From positions 1 to 46,057 of the forward strand of contig JAFRBA010000176.1 of NCBI GenBank assembly GCA_017405115.1: DNA of 46,057 nucleotides, read 5' to 3'. The position numbers and the translations under genes were made by a program. This DNA is from Kiritimatiellia bacterium (GTDB taxonomy: Bacteria > Verrucomicrobiota > Kiritimatiellia > RFP12 > UBA1067). Positions within the stretch are counted from its first letter, which is position 1, and each line of letters begins with the position of its first letter. Positions 39,197 through 46,057 of the stretch are shown here, piece by piece. The notes under the pieces are model-generated. The model was not told the origin of the DNA and made no database searches. It saw only the letters and a program-made list of their open reading frames with translations.

Positions 39197-42100
39197 TCAG
39201 CGGAAAATCAGCATTAGCCCCGAAGACGCAGGCATGGCCTCCGACGCCGAGACGAACGTGGCGTCGGCGACGGTCAGGTACTCCGCTTTCGCCCGGTTCG
39301 CCGACGACGCGCCGCGCTTGAGGCGCAGCTCGTCATACTGGCCGTAGAACGCATATCCGTCCGTCGTGCTGTCGAAGTTCCCGAACGTGAGCGGATAGTC
39401 GTTCTCGTGGATTCGCGTAGAGCCGGCTGTCGTTCCAAGCAGCACGCCGTTCGCATAGACGCTCGCCACCGACTTGTAGGGATTGTCGACTTCGCCTGTC
39501 GCCGCGTTTTCGATGGACACGAACAGATGAACCCAGTTGTTGCGCATGTCCGGGATGGTGAACTCCTTCCCCCCGTCTGCGACATTGACTCCTATCTTCG
39601 TGTCGCAGGATCCTGACGACGGCTTCCTGACGATCTCCCAGCCGTAATTATACCCAGACGCCAGCTTGCGGGCCATTCTTTCCGACCATTCGGTCCCGCC
39701 GGTCGTCCTGAACCAGCCGGAAATGGAAATCTGCGAGCCAAGGCCATTGTCGATGCCGCTTGGAACCGAAAGATAGTTGCGTCTCGCCGTCGCCAATTTC
39801 TCGGCGTCGTATGTGCCGACGTCGTAATAGGTGGTGCCATCCTGATTGAGGCGCCCTGCTCCAATCGCGCCGTCCGCCACGGCGACAAGGTCGCCCGCCC
39901 TCGCCCGTGCATTCTGCACCGCAACGGCGTCAAACCCGTTCGAGGCGGAATCATGCGCCGTACCGCTCGCCTCGCCCATGTGCCAGACTCCGACATAGTC
40001 AGGCCACTTCGCAAGCGGGATTCCGGCCGGGTTCGCCCCGTGGCCGTAATACATCTTGACGACAGTCCCCTTCGTCAGCTCCGGAACGGACACCCAGACG
40101 AGCGAGGTGCCCGTGTCGTCCCACGTATCGACTTCGGAAGGAATGACCCGGCCTCGAGAGTCGGTGAACATCATGTCGCGGCCGTTCGCAAGCCGGAAGT
40201 CGGAATACGAGAAACCGGAAATCGAAGTCGACAGCTTGATCAGCGCCGGGAAGTTCGTCAGCACCTCACCTTCGCCGAGGAAGTCCATCGGGAACGTGAA
40301 CTCGACGCGCTTGAGGAAGTCCTTCCTTGCGGCTGGCGCGAGATTCGTGATCGTCATTGTCGCCGTCGACGCCTGCGCGCCGTACAGACCTTCCGAAATC
40401 GAGAGCGTGACGGTCGTGTCTGCATTGAGCGCCGCATTTACCTTCGGCATAATGGCGACGGTCGCCGACGCCTCGCCGTCGGGTATCGTAACCGTGCCGC
40501 CCGCCGCACCTTCATAGTCCGTTCCTGCCACCGCAGTTCCCAAGAGCGCGTAGTTCACCGCCAGATCGCCGTGTGCGTCCGCGCGTGAGATCGAGAACGA
40601 CCCCGCGCACGGCCCGTCCTCCGCCGCGTCGGAGACCTTTGTGGCGACAAGCGAACCAAGGTGGAAACTACTCTCGCCGGGCACGACGATTTCACCGCCG
40701 GCAGCATTCACGCCAACAGCCGCGACCGAATAGGTCTTGCCGGACGCCAACGTGCCGGGAACGGCGACCACGTAGGACTGCGGCCCTGTCACCGCCGTCT
40801 CCGAAAGCGCCAGGTCGGTCGAGCCGGAGCCGGAAGTGAAGCGAACATACGGCGTGCCCGTGCCGGATGTCATCGAAACTGAGACCTTAAGCGTTCCGGC
40901 GTCGTTCGCGACCGTAGGCGCATCAAAGGCCGGCGGATCAGCCGCGGGAACGCTGACCGAGCCATACGAGAAGAACGCGGCGTTTGCCACAGTCGCGTAG
41001 TCGGCCGCAAGGCGCACGGCGGAAAGCGCCGCATCGCCCAGTCGCACTTCGTCAAAATACCCTTCAAGCGTGCGCTCCCTGCCGAGCGGCGTGCCGCCGA
41101 TGGCGAATCCGTTGGTGCTGGCCGTCGCCTCGTTGACAGCGCCGGAAGCGCACAGGACGCCGTTCGTATAGACGCTTGCCACCGTCCCCTCGAAAACAAA
41201 TGCGAGATGCGTCCAATGGTCTACAAGCGACCCGATGTTGGCGTCGAAGCCTCTGCTTCCGGATCCGATGATCGTCGCCGTGCCCGAATTCTGCCCGCCG
41301 CATTCAATATGCCAGCCGGCACTATCACCGGCACCTTCCTTGCAGGTGAAGATTCGATGCCAGCCATAGTCAAATTTCTCGTTGACCCAACAGGAAACCG
41401 TAAAAGTTCCGCCAAGCGAATAGGCCGGAACGACAAAACGGTTGTGCATGCTGCTGTCGTAGGCCGTCTGCGTCCTGCGCGAAGTGCCGACGACTCCCTC
41501 GTAAGACGTCATCATGGCAATCTGCTCCGGCGTGTCGCCAGCGGGCGTCGCGTCAAGTCCGTTGCCGGAAACGTCAGGCTCGGCAGTCGATCCGCTTTCG
41601 TTCATGTGCCATACGCCTGCAAAGTCGCTCCAGGCGTTGGTCGACGCGACGGAGGAAGCGGACGATGAGCCCCAATAGGCGTAAAGTGACATTCCGTTCT
41701 CGAAAAAAGGCACCTTCACCCACACGAGCGACGTCCCCTCGGTGTCCCACGTGTCGATCTCGGAAGAAAGCACGGCGCCGTCCGCGTCTGTGAAGACCAG
41801 GTCCGCGCCGCCCGCCATGAAGTCGGAATAGTCGAAGCCGTCGATTCCCTCCGAAAGCTTCACCAGCGCGGGGAAGTTCCCGACGACTCCGCCGCCAGGG
41901 ACCGCGGAGGAGGACGCCGTAATCTGGACGAACTTCGAGAATGACGACGGATCGACGAACCGAAGCGTGCATGCTTCCGCCGCGCCGTAGGAGAGGAAAT
42001 CGGCATCAGTCGCAGTCGCGTAGTCGGCGGCGATGCGATCTGCTGAGAGTTCCCCGTCGCAGAGGCGCGCTTCGTCGTAGTCGCCGTACAGGCACCAGTC

Positions 42101-43045
42101 GCCGCCGTCCGACGTGCATCCTATGGAGAGCGGTTCGCCGTTGTCGCTCGCCGGCGTGATGGACAGTGTATTCAACAGCTGGCCGTTTGCATAGACTTTG
42201 CAGATCGACCCGGAATAGACAAACGCGAGATGAACCCAGTTGCCGACGATTCCCGTGACATTGACAGTCGGCATTGAACCTGGCGCCCCATAGACGTAGA
42301 CCTGTTCGGTTCTTTCGCTGTGCGTCTCCTGTCCCCAGCCGCCGGTCGAAGTCTTGCGCGAAAAGAGGCGATACCACCCGCCGGCCGCCGTCACGCGGAA
42401 GAATCCGCTGGCCGTGAAGGAATCGCCGAGATTGTACGTATCGTAGTCGGGGATGGAAAGATAGGCCTTTTCCTCGTAGCCGTTGCCGCCGTTGCCGCCG
42501 TTTTTGCGAGCCAAGCCCACGACGCCATCGGAAATGCCGACATTGTATGCCGCGCGCATGCCAGACGGCGTTGCCGTGAGCCCGTGCCCGGTTGCGTCCG
42601 CAACCGTGCCGCTCGCCTCCCTCATGTGCCATACGCCCGTGAAATCGCTCCACGTGTCAGTCGCCGCGACGCTGCTCGAGTACGAGGAATTGCCGTAGAC
42701 CATGTAGATTCGGGTGCTTCGCGAAAAAGTCGGAACCTTGACCCAGACGAGCGACTCGCCCGCAGTGTCCCAAGTGTCGATTTCGTGGGCGAGCACGTTT
42801 CCGCGAGAATCGAGAAACGCGAGATCCGCACCGCCCTGCTGCTGGAAATCCGAGTAGCTAAAACCGTCGATTGCGGTCGAAAGGCGGACGAGCACGGGGA
42901 AATCAGTCAGCGCTACACCTTGCGCAATGGAAGTCGACGGGACTGTGATCACAATCGACTTCGCGAACCCGGAGACATCCATGGGCGTTGCCTGCAGGAA
43001 GCAGGCGGTCATCGCGCAAACAGCGAGAATGAACGGCTTTTTCAT
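39197..43045 (-). CDS. Large secreted DUF2341/LamG multi-domain surface protein
   Basis: A 1282-aa exported protein: signal peptide (1-19), then three repeats of a DUF2341 domain (each with a DFPVLVRLS-like start and EIDTWDT.G.SLVWVKVP) followed by a LamG/concanavalin-like lectin domain. Blocks lie at about 28-350, 370-690 and 905-1265. Between the second and third lies a fibronectin/Calx-beta-like pair (about 700-900; AVAGTDYEGAAGGTVTIPDG). It ends SSGLMLIFR with no clear sorting tail. DUF2341-LamG proteins are common on PVC cell surfaces and presumably bind glycans. The start overlaps the stop of the upstream gene (ATGA). Confidence 0.87.
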   Translation of the reverse strand: MKKPFILAVCAMTACFLQATPMDVSGFAKSIVITVPSTSIAQGVALTDFPVLVRLSTAIDGFSYSDFQQQGGADLAFLDSRGNVLAHEIDTWDTAGESLVWVKVPTFSRSTRIYMVYGNSSYSSSVAATDTWSDFTGVWHMREASGTVADATGHGLTATPSGMRAAYNVGISDGVVGLARKNGGNGGNGYEEKAYLSIPDYDTYNLGDSFTASGFFRVTAAGGWYRLFSRKTSTGGWGQETHSERTEQVYVYGAPGSMPTVNVTGIVGNWVHLAFVYSGSICKVYANGQLLNTLSITPASDNGEPLSIGCTSDGGDWCLYGDYDEARLCDGELSADRIAADYATATDADFLSYGAAEACTLRFVDPSSFSKFVQITASSSAVPGGGVVGNFPALVKLSEGIDGFDYSDFMAGGADLVFTDADGAVLSSEIDTWDTEGTSLVWVKVPFFENGMSLYAYWGSSSASSVASTNAWSDFAGVWHMNESGSTAEPDVSGNGLDATPAGDTPEQIAMMTSYEGVVGTSRRTQTAYDSSMHNRFVVPAYSLGGTFTVSCWVNEKFDYGWHRIFTCKEGAGDSAGWHIECGGQNSGTATIIGSGSRGFDANIGSLVDHWTHLAFVFEGTVASVYTNGVLCASGAVNEATASTNGFAIGGTPLGRERTLEGYFDEVRLGDAALSAVRLAADYATVANAAFFSYGSVSVPAADPPAFDAPTVANDAGTLKVSVSMTSGTGTPYVRFTSGSGSTDLALSETAVTGPQSYVVAVPGTLASGKTYSVAAVGVNAAGGEIVVPGESSFHLGSLVATKVSDAAEDGPCAGSFSISRADAHGDLAVNYALLGTAVAGTDYEGAAGGTVTIPDGEASATVAIMPKVNAALNADTTVTLSISEGLYGAQASTATMTITNLAPAARKDFLKRVEFTFPMDFLGEGEVLTNFPALIKLSTSISGFSYSDFRLANGRDMMFTDSRGRVIPSEVDTWDDTGTSLVWVSVPELTKGTVVKMYYGHGANPAGIPLAKWPDYVGVWHMGEASGTAHDSASNGFDAVAVQNARARAGDLVAVADGAIGAGRLNQDGTTYYDVGTYDAEKLATARRNYLSVPSGIDNGLGSQISISGWFRTTGGTEWSERMARKLASGYNYGWEIVRKPSSGSCDTKIGVNVADGGKEFTIPDMRNNWVHLFVSIENAATGEVDNPYKSVASVYANGVLLGTTAGSTRIHENDYPLTFGNFDSTTDGYAFYGQYDELRLKRGASSANRAKAEYLTVADATFVSASEAMPASSGLMLIFR

Positions 43046-43956
43046 TTTGCGGCTTCCTTTCCGACAAGCTTTTCCCAGCTTCCGAGGTGGTGTATGGCGA
43101 TGCCGGCCCCGGCCGGGACTTTCGCCGCGTCAAGCGCTTCGGCGACCTTGGCGAGTTCGCCATCCATCTTCCTGGCGCCCTCCTCGAAATAGGTGACGAT
43201 GCTCCCTTCGCCCGTCTTTCCCGTCTCTGCGCCAAGGACGACACGCACGTTTCGCGCCTTCGCCATCTCAATCTCCGTCTTGGCGACATCGAGCATCGCC
43301 TCGGCCGTGTCGCGGTAGGACATGAGCGTAATGCAGTCGGAATTCTCCGTCAGCACGTCAAGGAGCGGCGCATCATCGCGATCACCGTATGCGACGCGCT
43401 TGTCATCCAGCCAGAATGGAATGTCCCACTCGATCTTCTCCCCTGCCGCATGGACGTCCGCCGCTGCGCGAAGGACGAAGTCGGCGTAGAGCTGCCATTT
43501 GCGGGCGTCGGAGAGCTTCGCGTCCTGGTGCGGCTCGACGTCGAGGTGGAGCGCGTAGAAGCGTTCGCCGGGTTCGGCATGCCGTTGGTAGGAACGATAG
43601 GCGATCAATGTCTCGGCGAAGCCGCGGTTGCCGGGGCGTATCCAGGAGACGTCGCCTGCAAGCAGCGCGACTCGAATGCCTTTCGCACCCGCAGCCTTCA
43701 CGAACGAGCGCGTCTCTTTGTGGTATTTCCTCAAGTCGACGCAGAAATAGATTTCGCCGACGCCATGCCTCGCGATGAAATCCAGCCGCCGAGCCGCAGC
43801 GGACGGGTCCGCCGCGTCTTCGCCGCGCCACCACCACACGCCCTTCGACGTCTGTGCGGACGCCGCCCCTGCGAAAAAGGCAGCAGCAAGAAACAACACA
43901 GCGGAAAGGCGTCTACGCGAAACACCTCTCGCATTGCCGCAACTCATACTGTTCAT
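43042..43956 (-). CDS. Secreted TIM-barrel-like protein, possible glycoside hydrolase
   Basis: A 304-aa protein with signal peptide (RRRLSAVLFLAAAFFAGAASA). The mature part alternates strands and helices as in a (beta/alpha)8 barrel: GVWWWRGED, VGEIYFCVDL, IRVALLAGDVSW, FYALHLDVEPH (two acidic residues on a strand end), IEWDIPFWLDD, CITLMSYRD, VRVVLGAETG and AGIAIHHLGSWEKL. The strand-end acids suggest a hydrolase, but I cannot name a family. It is first in the operon with the LamG and GH84 genes. The start follows TGATATACT by 10 nt; I prefer the ATG at 43956 to that at 43995, which lies upstream of the promoter. Confidence 0.65.
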   Translation of the reverse strand: MNSMSCGNARGVSRRRLSAVLFLAAAFFAGAASAQTSKGVWWWRGEDAADPSAAARRLDFIARHGVGEIYFCVDLRKYHKETRSFVKAAGAKGIRVALLAGDVSWIRPGNRGFAETLIAYRSYQRHAEPGERFYALHLDVEPHQDAKLSDARKWQLYADFVLRAAADVHAAGEKIEWDIPFWLDDKRVAYGDRDDAPLLDVLTENSDCITLMSYRDTAEAMLDVAKTEIEMAKARNVRVVLGAETGKTGEGSIVTYFEEGARKMDGELAKVAEALDAAKVPAGAGIAIHHLGSWEKLVGKEAAK

Positions 43957-43966
43957 GACATGGCAA

Positions 43967-43975
43967 AGTATATCA
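43967..43975 (-). promoter_or_regulatory. Extended -10 promoter, near-leaderless (glycan-foraging operon)
   Basis: TGATATACT on the minus strand preceded by TCAAA. It ends 10 nt before the ATG at 43956 without a ribosome binding site. Confidence 0.55.
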
Positions 43976-44007
43976 TTTGACCGGCAACGGGTCAATAGTC
44001 GCGCAAC

Positions 44008-45072
44008 TCACAGCGCCTTCGCCGCCCAGTCCGCCGCGGCGAACACCGCGTCCAGGGAATCGCACGGAGCCTTCGGCATGAGCTCGAGTGCCCTTTCGAC
44101 GGTCCTTCCGATTTCAGTGAAGCGAATCTCGCCGCGCAGGAACCGGGCTACGGCAAGCTCGTCCGCCGCCGCAAGCACGGCAGGGGCGCAGCCGCCAGCC
44201 GCAAGCGCCTCCTTTACGAGGCGAAGGCAGGGGAACCTCCCGGGGTCCGGGACGCGGAAGGTCAGGGCGCCCGTCGCGGCGAGGTCGAGCGGCGCGCGTT
44301 CGGCCGGCAGCCGGCTCGGCCAGGACAGCGCGTACTGGATGGGAACTCGCATGTCGGGAGGCGAGAGCTGCGCCAGGGTGGCGCCGTCGGAGAACGTCAC
44401 GAGCGAATGCACCACCGACTCGGGGTGCACGACTACGCCGATCCTGTCGAACGGCACGTCGAACAGCCATCTGGCCTCGACGACTTCGAAGCCCTTGTTC
44501 ATCATCGTGGCGGAGTCGACCGTGACCTTCGGCCCCATCTTCCAGCGTGGGTGGGCGAGGGCCTGCGCGGGCGTCACGGAGGAAAGGTCCGCCGGAGCGT
44601 CCAGGAACGGGCCTCCTGAGGCCGTGAGCGTGATCGACGAAACCGACTCGCGCGGCGAGCCCTGCATGCACTGGAATATCGCAGAGTGCTCGCTGTCGAC
44701 AGGAAAGATCCTCACGCCGCGCTCGCGCGCCAGGCGCGTGACAAGCTCGCCGGCCATCACCAGGACTTCCTTAGTGGCGAGCGCGACGTCCATGCCCTTC
44801 CGTATCGCGGCCACCGTCGGCGCAAGCCCCGAGAGGCCGACCGTCGCCACGAGGCAGACGTCGGCGTCGTTCTCCTCGACCGCGTGCAGCGCGGCGTCCT
44901 CGCCGACATAGGCCCTGGCGCCGAACTCCGAAGCCAGGGCCTCGGCCCGCTCCCTGGAGCTGCGGGCCGAGACGGCGACGACCGAGAAGTCGGCGGGGTG
45001 CGTGCGCACGACGTCGGCGGCGCTGGTGCCGATCGACCCCGTCGCCCCGAGGATGATGACCCGCTTCGGCAT
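44008..45072 (-). CDS. dxr: 1-deoxy-D-xylulose 5-phosphate reductoisomerase
   Basis: A 354-aa enzyme of the non-mevalonate isoprenoid pathway; it converts DXP to MEP with NADPH. Seen: the NADPH loop ILGATGSIGTSAADV, ATKEVLVMAGEL, PVDSEHSAIFQ (metal-binding Asp and Glu), TASGGPF, HPRWKMGPKVTVDSATMMNKG and HPESVVHSLV. It is slightly shorter than the usual 380-400 residues, mainly in the C-terminal domain. The start at MPKRV is preceded by GGGAG at 4-5 nt; an upstream GTG would add six residues. It lies after a STAS gene and a PurA-like gene on the same strand. Confidence 0.95.
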   Translation of the reverse strand: MPKRVIILGATGSIGTSAADVVRTHPADFSVVAVSARSSRERAEALASEFGARAYVGEDAALHAVEENDADVCLVATVGLSGLAPTVAAIRKGMDVALATKEVLVMAGELVTRLARERGVRIFPVDSEHSAIFQCMQGSPRESVSSITLTASGGPFLDAPADLSSVTPAQALAHPRWKMGPKVTVDSATMMNKGFEVVEARWLFDVPFDRIGVVVHPESVVHSLVTFSDGATLAQLSPPDMRVPIQYALSWPSRLPAERAPLDLAATGALTFRVPDPGRFPCLRLVKEALAAGGCAPAVLAAADELAVARFLRGEIRFTEIGRTVERALELMPKAPCDSLDAVFAAADWAAKAL

Positions 45073-45096
45073 GACTCCCGATCCCGTCACGCGGCG

Positions 45097-45390
45097 CTAC
45101 TCAAGGTTGAAGACGGAGGCGAAGCCCGTTATGCGCAGAACGTCCAGCACGGCTGGCTGCGCGCCCACGAGGCGCATCGAGCCTCGATTCGCCGACATCG
45201 CCTTGTACGCCGCCAGGAACACGCGCAGGCCGGCGGACGAAACGTATGGCACCTTGGAGACGTCGATCACCAGCTCGGAGACGCCGTCCGTCTCCAGTTC
45301 GCTCTCAAGCTGCGGCGCCGTCACGGTGTCGATGCTGCCTTCGACTGTCATCGTCAGCTTCGCGCCATCCCTGGTCTTCTCGGCCTTCAT
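45097..45390 (-). CDS. STAS-domain protein (anti-anti-sigma factor type)
   Basis: A 97-aa STAS domain: TMTVEGSIDTVTAPQLESEL, VIDVSKVPYVSSAGLRVFL with the candidate phospho-serine, and a C-terminal VLRITGFASVFNL. The start MKAEKTRDG is preceded by GGAGGGA about 8 nt upstream. A second STAS protein besides that at 31366-31689; no kinase or phosphatase partner lies next to this one. Confidence 0.87.
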   Translation of the reverse strand: MKAEKTRDGAKLTMTVEGSIDTVTAPQLESELETDGVSELVIDVSKVPYVSSAGLRVFLAAYKAMSANRGSMRLVGAQPAVLDVLRITGFASVFNLE

Positions 45391-45418
45391 TTCGCATTCC
45401 CTCCGTCGGACGCGGGTT

Positions 45419-46057
45419 TCATATGCCGACGCGCAGAGTGGTCTCGCGTGCGGGGCCCACGGACAGCACGCCAAGCCGACCGCCTATCAGCTCGAGGATC
45501 CTGTTCACGTACGCCTTGGCGTTCTCGGGCAGCTCCGAGTAGTCCGTGACGGACGACGTGCTGCACTGCCAGCCGGGCAGGTCCTCGTAGACCGGCTCGC
45601 ACGACGCGAGGGCGTCGAGGTCGGCCGGGAAAGTGGTGTAGACGAACCCGTCGGCGCGGCGGTAGCCGGTGCATATCCTCACGACTGGGAACTCGTCGAG
45701 CACGTCGAGCTTGGTCATCGCCCAGAAGTCCACGCCGTTCACCCTCTGCGCGTAGCGGGCGACGACCGCGTCGAACCACCCGCAGCGGCGCGGGCGCCCG
45801 GTCGTGGCCCCGAACTCGCCGCCGCGGCGGCGCAGGGTCTCGCCCAGCATGCGCGGGTCGGAGGCGAAGTCGACGGCATGGTGGACGATGTCGCCGAGCA
45901 CTTCCCAGCGCGCCGAATAGGCGGTCAGGCCGCGGGTGCCGGCACGCTCGGCCGCGACGCCCCAGTCCGGCATCATCAGGAAGGCCGACATCAGGCCGTT
46001 GGCGGCATAGATCAGCCGGCCGGTAGCCTCGGGCGTGAAGGGATGGGTAATCGTGCC
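45419..46057 (-). CDS. purA: Adenylosuccinate synthetase-like protein, C-terminal part (5' end outside window)
   Basis: The frame is open to the right edge. From about 45870 down it reads as PurA: GGEFGATTGRPRRCGWFDAVV, then VNGVDFWAMTKLDVLDEFP (family: ...LTKLDVL), YEDLPGWQCSTSS and a C-terminal VGPARETTLRV. PurA makes adenylosuccinate from IMP, Asp and GTP. The portion nearest the edge (GTITHPFTPEATGRLIYAANG ... DPRMLGETLRRR) does not look like PurA, where a GPFPTEL-type segment is expected before GGEFGATTG. It may be a lineage-specific insertion, a fusion, or a chimeric assembly. Confidence 0.7.
   Translation of the reverse strand, partial: GTITHPFTPEATGRLIYAANGLMSAFLMMPDWGVAAERAGTRGLTAYSARWEVLGDIVHHAVDFASDPRMLGETLRRRGGEFGATTGRPRRCGWFDAVVARYAQRVNGVDFWAMTKLDVLDEFPVVRICTGYRRADGFVYTTFPADLDALASCEPVYEDLPGWQCSTSSVTDYSELPENAKAYVNRILELIGGRLGVLSVGPARETTLRVGI

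Overview
The window is a GC-rich stretch of bacterial chromosome from a diderm organism. Protein style points to the PVC group, most likely a Kiritimatiellota/Verrucomicrobiota-type bacterium from an animal-gut or sediment metagenome. The signs are DUF2341/LamG surface proteins, FGE-fold lipoproteins, hybrid kinases with long sensor regions, a Tat-exported Gfo/Idh/MocA protein and a Wza/Wzz/Wzx polysaccharide locus. This placement is inference from gene content; there is no rRNA or other strong marker here. I saw no tRNA, rRNA, CRISPR array, transposase or integrase.

Layout. 1-6 kb: edge of a Tat-exported oxidoreductase, a polyamine-type binding lipoprotein (+), then minus-strand genes for an AP-superfamily phosphodiesterase, two glycosyltransferases, a DUF3089-like lipoprotein without its serine nucleophile, and an FGE-fold protein. 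6-10 kb: an outer-membrane-type protein and an amino-acid-permease/hybrid-kinase fusion. 10-12.1 kb: a pyruvyltransferase/nitroreductase pair. 12.2-14.3 kb (+): a UDP-sugar epimerase and a GT2. 14.3-24.6 kb (-): Stealth-type phosphotransferase, flippase, glycosyltransferase, a GH9 glycanase, O-antigen ligase, Wza-like export protein and a Wzz-like co-polymerase with a dead BY-kinase domain. 24.6-36.5 kb (-): GT4, a GT4-WecG/TagA fusion, a giant hybrid kinase, STAS protein, a split nucleotidyltransferase, an NDP-sugar/left-handed-helix protein, the initiating sugar transferase, an HPt protein and a REC-PP2C-ATPase regulator. 36.5-37.1 kb: a decayed sensor/response-regulator pseudogene. 37.1-44 kb (-): GH84 hexosaminidase, a 1282-aa DUF2341/LamG protein and a TIM-barrel-like secreted protein. 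44-46 kb (-): dxr, a second STAS protein and the C-terminal part of a PurA-like protein.

How it works together. About 12-36 kb looks like a complete Wzx/Wzy-type exopolysaccharide factory: initiation, several transferases, flip, polymerise/ligate, export and trim. It is interleaved with its own signalling genes (hybrid kinase, HPt, REC-phosphatase/kinase, STAS), which together could form a phosphorelay feeding a partner switch.

Two patterns cut across genes. First, from about 2.6 to 32.7 kb there are some 18 short palindromic or tandem elements whose arms are built from degenerate 7-bp (sometimes 9-bp) units. Most lie inside genes and keep the reading frame; one forms the core of a signal peptide and another appears to have split a gene in two. 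Second, at least five genes have an extended -10 box (TGnTATAAT) ending only 7-9 nt before the ATG, with no room for a ribosome binding site, which predicts leaderless mRNAs.
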